From the NCBI GenBank assembly GCA_947095535.1, contig OX352774.1:71796416-71860415 (forward strand): a DNA stretch of 64,000 nucleotides. The letters are read 5' to 3'. The number at the start of each line of letters is the position of its first letter. Position 1 is the first letter of the stretch. Below are positions 56,701 to 64,000 of the stretch, in pieces. Both the position numbers and the translations under genes were made by a program. This DNA comes from Poecilobothrus nobilitatus. Its lineage: Eukaryota > Arthropoda > Insecta > Diptera > Dolichopodidae. The notes beneath the pieces were generated by a model. That model did not search any database. It was not told the origin of the DNA and was given only the letters and a program-made list of their open reading frames with translations.

Positions 56701-58140
56701 TCTATTTAAGATGATTTTAAACTTCCAACTTTATATCTTTGCTTCTCCATAGCCATAACAATATGAAGTTCGGTACAAATTTGTTTTAGGTTAAGTTCAT
56801 TATATTTGAATTGTCATCAAAAAAGTTTTTAAATTATAAGATCTGCTTTTTTAAAATGCCTATAGATTAGTAAATAATTGTCTTCGATGTATTTAACAAA
56901 AATAAGGTAATATAACAATATTTTTCAAGGATGCCGCAATGACTCTTGAGGGATTAAACTTAAGGCAAAGTCAATTTAATCATTCGTAAAGTTGTGATCA
57001 TCGGAATTAATTATTAAATTTTCTTGTATGTATTTTGAAAAATTAGTGCAGATGATGTCATAAAAAAAATCGAATTCTTTTTTAAGTTCTCTTTGCTTTA
57101 GATGTTAGCACTTCTACTCGTATTTAACAAAATGTCAGATTAGATTAAATATACCTATATCATTTGCATTTAATTTTATATTATTTCATGCGTTGGAAAT
57201 GAAATATTTTAGTTTAAAAAATTGTTTAGCGTAAGAAAATTCACACAAGTTCAGAACAAGTTTAAAAAATTCTTTTATTTTAAACGATAATTTAAAAAAA
57301 ACAAAAAACTTCTATATTAGTTAAAAATTTACCTTAAACCTAATCAAATCAAATTTTCTAGTTTTTTTAACCAAAACTCTAAGTCTAAGGTTTAAGGAAA
57401 TGTATTAAACAATTTTCATCGAATTTTCTTTATCCTTAAACAATTTTTTTGATGAAAAAATTTTGTGAAATTTAGCTTGGTATTCTCTACTATAGCTAAA
57501 AAAAGGTATTCGGTTTAACTACTCCTCATTAAAATTTTTCCTTATTTTTTGTTTTTACCAGTCAAGTGAATATTTTCAAATTTACAGATGCCATTGTCAA
57601 TGCCAATAGCTACTTCTCTGTTTTCATCAATACATTTAAATGATAAGAGGATGTAATTATTCATAAAATGATATAAAAATCAATATTCGTCTCAATAACA
57701 ATTAAATTTGTTATTTTACTTCCTTTACTACATTTGGATACTTTAACAAATCGAACGAAGAATAGGAACAAAGCATACAAACTAAACCTAAAATTAAAGA
57801 CTTAAACTCCAATCGACGTTAATTGAATTTAATAATCTTTAATAATCTCTATAATCAACTTCAAGGACTTCAACTATTATCAAAAGCTCAGACCTAAAAA
57901 TACAAACAACTTAATACGTTTTAAAAGTCTAACATTCAGATGAAAAATTGTCATATGGCCATATCTTTGCGCATATACTTTAATTAACTCTAAATAAGTT
58001 AAGGACCTAAACATACAATCAATTTTAAATGACTTAAGAGCCTAAAAATTGGATTAACTTTAATAGCCTAAAACGCATTTAATATTACTTTTAAATCGGA
58101 GAAATCGTTACAGTACATTTTAATTGAATTTTTAAGATCT
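53799..58140. other. Long AT-rich stretch, no gene seen
   Basis: Segments at 53820-54010 and 56640-56780 have more balanced composition, but I find no protein or repeat match. The rest is poly(A/T), CATA and TACA microsatellites (for example 54075-54125, 55490-55640 and 55995-56020). Confidence 0.4.
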
Positions 58141-58225
58141 TTTTGTGGTTTTTAAGACTTAAATTGTAATTGTAAGGTATTTATTTATATTGGTACCCCC
58201 ACATCATGTGGTGAGAAAATAAATG
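58141..58225 (+). mobile_element. Possible LINE 3' terminus
   Basis: TAAATTGTAATTGTAAGG, then GGTACCCCCACATCATGTGG, then TGAGAAAATAAATGAATC resembles the ends of Jockey/I-like retrotransposons, where TTGTAAT repeats precede a CCCCCAC hairpin and AATAAA-type tails. CCACATCATGTGG can form a short stem. No coding remnant was found upstream, and a genuine gene 3' end with an AATAAA signal is an alternative. Confidence 0.3.
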
Positions 58226-58600
58226 AATCTTTATATTATTTATTTTGTTTAAATTATATTATTGCATCTGTATATAAGCATAAAAATTTCACAAGAACAT
58301 TCTATGGAACACAGAAATTCTTATAGGATAAGTCTGGTCCATACCGCCCCGAGGACAAAAAACTTTTAATTTTCACGGGCAACAGTGGGTAAACTAATTT
58401 GTAACAGTAATAGGGTGGGTAAACTAATTAATAATAATAATTATTATTATTATTTATTTATTTATTTTATTTTATTCAAATCAAAGCAAGGTCGTTATAA
58501 AAGTTCTTAAAATTGAGATACAATACAAAAAATAAGTTATTTTAATGGCTTAGAACTGAAAAAAAAAGTTAATATAATTTTTTTTAAAAAAATAATAATA
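58226..58600. other. Simple repeats and short duplications
   Basis: GGGTAAACTAATTTGTAACA (58387) and GGGTAAACTAATTAATAATA (58417) form a short direct duplication of about 30 bp. An AAT/ATT/ATTT microsatellite follows at about 58430-58475. Confidence 0.55.
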
Positions 58601-58905
58601 ATAGGCTGTAACAGTACAGGTGCCTTCAATTATTACCTCATGGTAGGAAGATGTTATATATTAGTGCATGTTGTAACTGTTGATGACTTCGTCACTATAA
58701 TAGCAAAATGGTAATAATTATAATAGGCAAATTTATAGCTGCTTACAGTGCCACTTCCCAATTCAAAGTTTCCCCATCCAGGTCCTATTCTTTTCTTTCA
58801 CTACTCCTTAGCCAATATACTGCGTTAACAGTTAGAGTTTTTATTGCATTATATTGGGTAAAGGTTGAGGTAGGTTTAGTAAGTATAAGTATTTTATAAT
58901 ATTTT
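58601..58905 (+). mobile_element. LINE 3' untranslated-end fragment (copy b)
   Basis: The fragment shares with 59970-60320 the blocks ACAGTACAGGTGCCTTC, TTACCTCATG, GGAAGATG, TGTAACTGTTGATGACTTCG, TCACTA-TAATAGCAAAATGG, and then CTTCCCAATTCAAAGTTTCC, CCTATTC, ATACTGCGTTAACAG, TATATTGGGTAAAGGTTGAG and GTAGGTTTAGTAAGT. The 3' end is truncated compared with copy a at 18.5 kb. A 63-codon frame across it is not a gene. Confidence 0.55.
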
Positions 58906-59969
58906 GACTTGAATTTTGGAATTTTGGAATTTGATTCAAGACCTTTCGTCTAAAAGATCAACGACTTACGTACTGCGATGGTATTTAATATTAAATTATT
59001 TCATCAAATTTTTTTTTTTAAATTCGATTAAGAGTTAAAATTCTTAGGCCAATCTTACTTATACTTATTACTTACTTTTATGTTTTTTTCAGTAAAGTAA
59101 TAACAAAAAAAAAAAAAAAAATTAGAAATTATTCGCTGCATCATTTTAGTTCTATTTTAGATAAATTGTCCACAAAAAAATTAACTTAACCTTAAAGGAA
59201 TTTCAAAAATTCTTAAGTGAAAATTTTGCAAAAGAAAGTTTTTTTTTTTTGTTTTATTAAAAAAGACAACATGCAATCCCCCTTTCGCAAAACCCCTTTC
59301 TTTTATAGGCAGAGATTTGTGCAGTGATCTATATCAGAAATCTTAAAATAGATTTATAACTATATGTTTTATTAAAATTTATATTTATGTGACGATTTTC
59401 GTGGTTAACATTTAAAAAAAATAAAATGTTTTTGGACTTTGAATATTAAATGCAATTTTTTTGCTATTAAAACTATTCGAATGTGTCTATATCTTAAGTT
59501 CGTATAAATGTTTTATCTGTAAACATGTACATATGTGCATGCATTAATAATATATTATGCATTTGTCTACAAACATAAATGTTCAATTTCGCAAATTATA
59601 TGTGACATTTAAGAAAATATTCTTTTAATTTAGTTAAGTAAATCAAAGTAGAAAATAGTAATGTTACAATTACGTTTGAAAATAATATTGTTATTATGAC
59701 CTCAAAATAATATTGTAATAAATTATTTAATTTAAATGATAAATGTTGGAAGAAAAATTTTAAAGACAGATTATGATTCAATAAGAATAAACGAAAACAT
59801 TTATAAGAATAATTATCCGACTCATGTCGTAATATTTAAAGTCGCCAGACTTTGAATCGGAAGATTTTTACGTTTAAATTCCTATCAGATCATATAAAAA
59901 AAAAATACGTAGTAATTTTATATAGTATATAATAATTTATATCGTATAATAATAATATTAATAATAATA
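58906..59969. other. AT-rich DNA, no gene seen
   Basis: Nothing recognisable was found. Confidence 0.5.
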
Positions 59970-60320
59970 ACTACTACAGTGAAGCTACCTTAGTTACCTC
60001 ATACAGGAAGATGCAATATACTATATTGTATGTTATTACTGTTGATGTCTTCATCACTAATAGCAAAATAGCAATAGTAATCGGAAATTTTTATTTTTGT
60101 TCTCTTACACAGTCAAACTCCCCAACTCAAATTTATCGCATCCCTGTCCTATATTTTCCTATTCCTATTCGGTAGAAAATATACTGCGTTAACAATGAAC
60201 AGTTTAATTTCATTAAATTGGCTAAAGGGGGAAGTAAATTTAAACAGTAGAATCTGACACTAACAAGGAATTATTTTTGATGTCTCTGGAAGAGTCCCAT
60301 TTCCTCTATGAATTATTTAA
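59970..60320 (+). mobile_element. LINE 3' untranslated-end fragment (copy c)
   Basis: The blocks parallel copies a and b: ACAGTGAAGCTACCTTAGTT, ACCTCATACAGGAAGATGCA, TTACTGTTGATGTCTTCATC, ACTAATAGCAAAATAGCAAT, CTCCCCAACTCAAATTTATC, ATACTGCGTTAACAATGAAC, TTGGCTAAAGGGGGAAG, AATCTGACACTAACAAGG and TGATGTCTCTGGAAGAGTCC. Its terminus (CCCATTTCCTCTATGAA) corresponds to the CCCGCCTCCCTTAGGAA of copy a. Copies b and c lie only about 1.3 kb apart in the same orientation, so one may derive from a segmental duplication rather than from two insertions. Confidence 0.55.
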
Positions 60321-60705
60321 TAAAAAATGAAGACATTGTCATTTATAAAATTTTACAGCATCCCGATCATAAAAATGGTGCTAGATAATGTGTGTAATCT
60401 TAAAAAAAATTACATACGTGCATAATTCGAAAAACGTTACTAAGAATTCATATATAATATCAATATATAATAAGCAGACATATTAAAGAAATCTAGATTA
60501 ATATCTTAACATGTCTAGAGAATAAATATAAAATGTATATCAATCAGAAAAATAAATTTAATCAATTTATTCATTTTGTAGTTAAGTTTTCTAATGGTAT
60601 TTAGAAGGAAAATTCTAAAAAAAGGTTTGATATTTTAAAACAATATCAAAATTTTCTCTGATTGCTCTTGCTATTAATTTTTTGTTCCTCCTTTCCACTT
60701 CTATT
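60321..60705. other. AT-rich DNA, no gene seen
   Basis: Nothing recognisable was found. Confidence 0.5.
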
Positions 60706-60805
60706 AGCAGCATAAGGCATCCACTAAGTTATTTATAATTCATATTTGACTAAACTTCAGTTTCTATGGAATCATTAGTTTCACTAACCTGTTGATTACT
60801 CGCTA
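60706..60805. repeat. Dispersed repeat pair, copy 2
   Basis: CATAAGGCATCCACTAAGTT, ATTTATAATTCATATTTGAC, TAAACTTCAGTTTC, TCACTAACC and TTGATTACTCG repeat the 43379-43480 segment in the same orientation with roughly 85-90% identity by eye. Confidence 0.65.
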
Positions 60806-63800
60806 TTAATACACCAGTAACAAACAAACTTTCATTTAATATTATTATTTTGAATCTTATGATTAATGACGGAAATAGTAAAAAAAATTAATAATATTTT
60901 TAAAAAAAAAATTCAAATTTCGCAGGAAACACTTTTTAATTCAGCAGAAAATCAATCTTCGAAGCATGTGACGCATTTAGACTTAATACATTTGTTGATG
61001 TTATAAAAAGACCTCACTATTTATTGGTTTTTGAAGAAAATTCGAACTTTAAATATAACATAGTTTTATATAATATAAAAAGTATGTATATTTAGTTTAT
61101 AAATATATATGTATGTGTATATATATATTTATGTTTTTTATTAAATAAATATTTATTTTGCATTTCCTCTTTTATTTTCTTGCATTTTATATTGATTACA
61201 AAAACAAAAAAAAAAAAAAACTTGTAAAAAAACAAATCAAAAATGTTTATTTTTATATTATTTTTCATATTTATATACCTACATACATAATTATAGCTAT
61301 AAGTTAAAGTATATATATATATATATATATATACATTATGTTGTAGAATGTACATATACATATATGTATTTTTTATAACATTAAAACAAACTTGTTATAT
61401 TTTTCTTTTTTTATTGACACAAAAAAAAAATTAAATTCTTCTTCATAAATAACGTTTATAACATTTTTTTTCATCTTTTTTTACAAGATTTTAATTGAAA
61501 AAGCCTTATTTTAAAAGTTGTATGGTATACATTATACATATACATATATATGTATATTTTTAATCTGCTTTATTCGCTATACCTAATCAACAATTAATTC
61601 TCATAAATATATAAGGATTTAACATCACTTCTACTATAAACACTTTATCACAATGGTCGATAGGATATCCTTCGATTAGGTATCGAATTTTGTTAAGTTA
61701 AAATTTTATTAACTTAAAAAGTTACGTTCTTTCACGATTTTTTCAAATAACTAAAACCTACTGATTCCTATATAGGCTACAATTCTCCTAAATTTTATTC
61801 TCCAGTATTACTATTGGATATTTTGGATTATTATTGGATATATCAGTATTACTATTGGATTATTCTCCCACTATTACTATTGGACTTGATATTTTCCTGA
61901 ATTTCCAAATAATTTCAAAGTATACTTTAATTTTCTTCCTTTTTTGCATTATCTTTTTATAATTTAAATTTTGTTTATACATAATATTCATTTAGAGATG
62001 CAACGGAGATCTCTTTTCAAGTTTTATATTATTAACCTTGTTTTAAACATTCTTCAATACCACCAGATTTCAAACACTTCTAATTTCTCTAGTGTTAATA
62101 ATTTAAAAAAAAAAAGATCTTCTAAAATTTTTTTTTTCATATTATGAAAAACAAAGTTTAAAGTTGATTATTTATTTAAATTATTATATATACGTTTTCA
62201 CATAACCATTTAGGGAAATTATTAAAACATACCTTTGGTCCCTAAAACTATTTACATAATTATAGTAACGTAATTCATTCTTAAATTTAAAACATAATTT
62301 AGTCATGATCGTTGATTAAAAGTGTATGTATTAAAATTAATATATGCAATGCATATATTATTAAATTTATATCTGCTATTAAGGTGATTATAGGTTAAAT
62401 AAATTATTTAATTTGTTTATAATATATATTATGCATATGCATTATATATTAGGTAGCGAACTTTGTATATTGTAATACGCCATTTATTTAACCATCCGGC
62501 CATTATTATTTTCTAAGTTTTTATAATAATTGCATATTGTAAGGCGTATATCATTAAATAATATTTTATAATGAATGAAATTTAAATTAAGTAATTTTAT
62601 TGTTAAAATAAATAAAATAAAATTTAAGGAAATAAGTTATGAATTACAATTTATTGTAAAGGCATTTAATTATGCGTTTTTAAGTTTATCTGTGTATATT
62701 AACAAACTAGAATTGATTATTCTAACTGATTTAATTTGTATAGTCATTGTTAAATTTTATTGAATATTTTTTTGTTTATCCTATTATTTTGTTTATTTAA
62801 ATTTCTTTTTCTTAAACTTATGTTTATTTATAATTTATAATTTATTGTTTTTGTTTTTTTTTTTACTTATTTGTTGTTGATTATGTCATCTAGGACTTCT
62901 TTTATTTTAGAAAAAAAAAAAGAGAAACCAGCCCTAAAAATATAAATTATATAAGAAAATTAAAAGGCTAAAAGAAATTTTTTTTTTTTTGAAAAACTAA
63001 AATTTATACTTTTTACTCATTCCTCACATTTTATATTCTCATAAGAGACTGACAACAAAAACTACAAACATTTTTTAAATAGGACTACTTTAACAAGTGT
63101 AATCTGGTAAATCAAGATTAACTTGGGTAAAAAGATTGTTCTTCTAAAAAAAGTCGTTTTCTGGACATCAAAATCATGAAATAAATGATTCCTTCAAAAG
63201 TCCAAAATATATAAAAAATTCAATGCGTGAACATTGTATTCGGATAGCTGTCAAAAATTTCAAAATTCAAATCAACTTTAAAAAATATAATACTAAAAAA
63301 TCTTCTAGCGATCCTTCAAGACAATTTTAAGTTATTTCAAGGAACATTTTGAGCGAACAAAAGTCATTATAATCTGTTCAATATAATAAAAAAAATTTTT
63401 GGCGTCCTATTAATATTAGCGTTTTAATGTCAACGCAATATACCTAGAAAAGGAAGTGTATTTGCCATTGCCAGAAATTCAATCCAAAAATATGATAACA
63501 AAACTTTTTCTGTTGTTACATTTTTCTATTATTAAAATAATATGATATTTTGATATATGTATATATGTCTTTACTATATGTATGTAATATATATATGTTT
63601 TTCTAAATATCTTAAAGAAAAATATATATTTATATCATATAAGATATTCAAAATATAAATATATATAAAATCCTTAAGCAATTTAAAAGGAAATTCATTT
63701 GATATAGATATGATTAAGAAGGAGTGCCACTAGCAGTTATTATTTCTGATTGTTATTCTTGTTTTGCTTAAACGCTTAAAAGGAAAACTTAATTTCCTTC

Positions 63801-64000
63801 AAACAGAAAAAAAATATAATAAAATAAAAATAAAAATATAGGACTAAAATATTCAGATGTATCTGAAAAATATTAAATGAAAAATAAACTAAAAATAAAA
63901 ATAGAAAATGTTAAAGCCCAGGTGGCTTTTAAATGAAATTCTCAAGAGAATTTCTCTGATTTTTTTTTTTTATTTTTGAAATATTTCTGTTGTTGATATT
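60806..64000. other. AT-rich DNA with microsatellites
   Basis: A (TA)n run lies at 61310-61334, and TACATATGTATA-type stretches occur near 61350, 61535 and 63560. A short direct duplication involving TATTACTATTGGATTATT-like words is at 61805-61880. No gene or named element was recognised. Confidence 0.5.

Noticed and set aside
61092..61361. 89-codon minus-strand frame rich in Tyr and Ile
   Set aside because: It is encoded by TA/CATA microsatellite sequence.

Overview
This window is AT-rich, gene-poor eukaryotic DNA, most likely from an insect and probably a fly (Diptera). The support for this is: long poly(A)/poly(T) tracts; ACATATGTATGTA-type microsatellites; several elements carrying ACGGACGGAC next to GGCTAAATCGA, which I associate with the dipteran mini-me/DINE-1 group; and the mix of non-LTR retrotransposons, a tRNA-derived SINE, and PIF/Harbinger-, hAT- and CACTA-like DNA elements. 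I find no convincing host gene. The window is either an intergenic desert or the inside of a very large intron. Almost every interpretable segment is a transposable element or a tandem repeat. Most short open frames are chance products of AT-rich DNA or run through repeats.

Left part (1-13 kb): two decayed LINE C-termini (2.77 and 3.14 kb); a 5'-truncated I-like LINE (4.69-6.78 kb) with an uninterrupted RNase H plus zinc-knuckle frame, inserted into a roughly 20-bp minisatellite; a 413-bp inverted-repeat element (7.83 kb); another LINE C-terminal fossil (9.2 kb); and SINE copies at 1.82 and 11.88 kb. Centre-left (13-23 kb): a GC-rich MITE (13.4 kb), a mini-me-like repeat (14.5 kb), a 2.9-kb inverted-repeat-bounded element holding 16 tandem units of 146-147 bp (15.26-18.16 kb), a long-TIR MITE with a SINE inserted at its edge (20.4-21.3 kb), and a LINE C-terminus (22.2 kb). 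The 23-29 kb stretch is mostly featureless.

Centre-right (29-47 kb): an intact hAT-type MITE with an 8-bp target duplication (29.15 kb), a 29-bp tandem repeat (32.75 kb), a 3.5-kb element with palindrome-rich ends and a CACTA-like transposase remnant (34.5-38.0 kb), a Harbinger-type MITE with TAA duplications (38.6-39.3 kb), three more mini-me-like copies, a SINE (44.1 kb), and a PIF/Harbinger deletion derivative that keeps part of the transposase N-terminus (45.6-46.5 kb). Right part (47-64 kb): a reverse-oriented LINE end (49.6-50.1 kb), a MITE with paired outer and inner inverted repeats (50.6-51.1 kb), LINE 3' ends at 58-60 kb, and long unassigned AT-rich DNA.

The elements do not form a functional pathway. 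They record successive insertions: a LINE into a minisatellite, a SINE into the edge of a MITE, and array growth inside a mini-me-like element. The best candidates for something undescribed are the nucleosome-length tandem array in its inverted-repeat frame, the palindrome-rich CACTA-like element, and the four-copy tRNA-derived SINE family.
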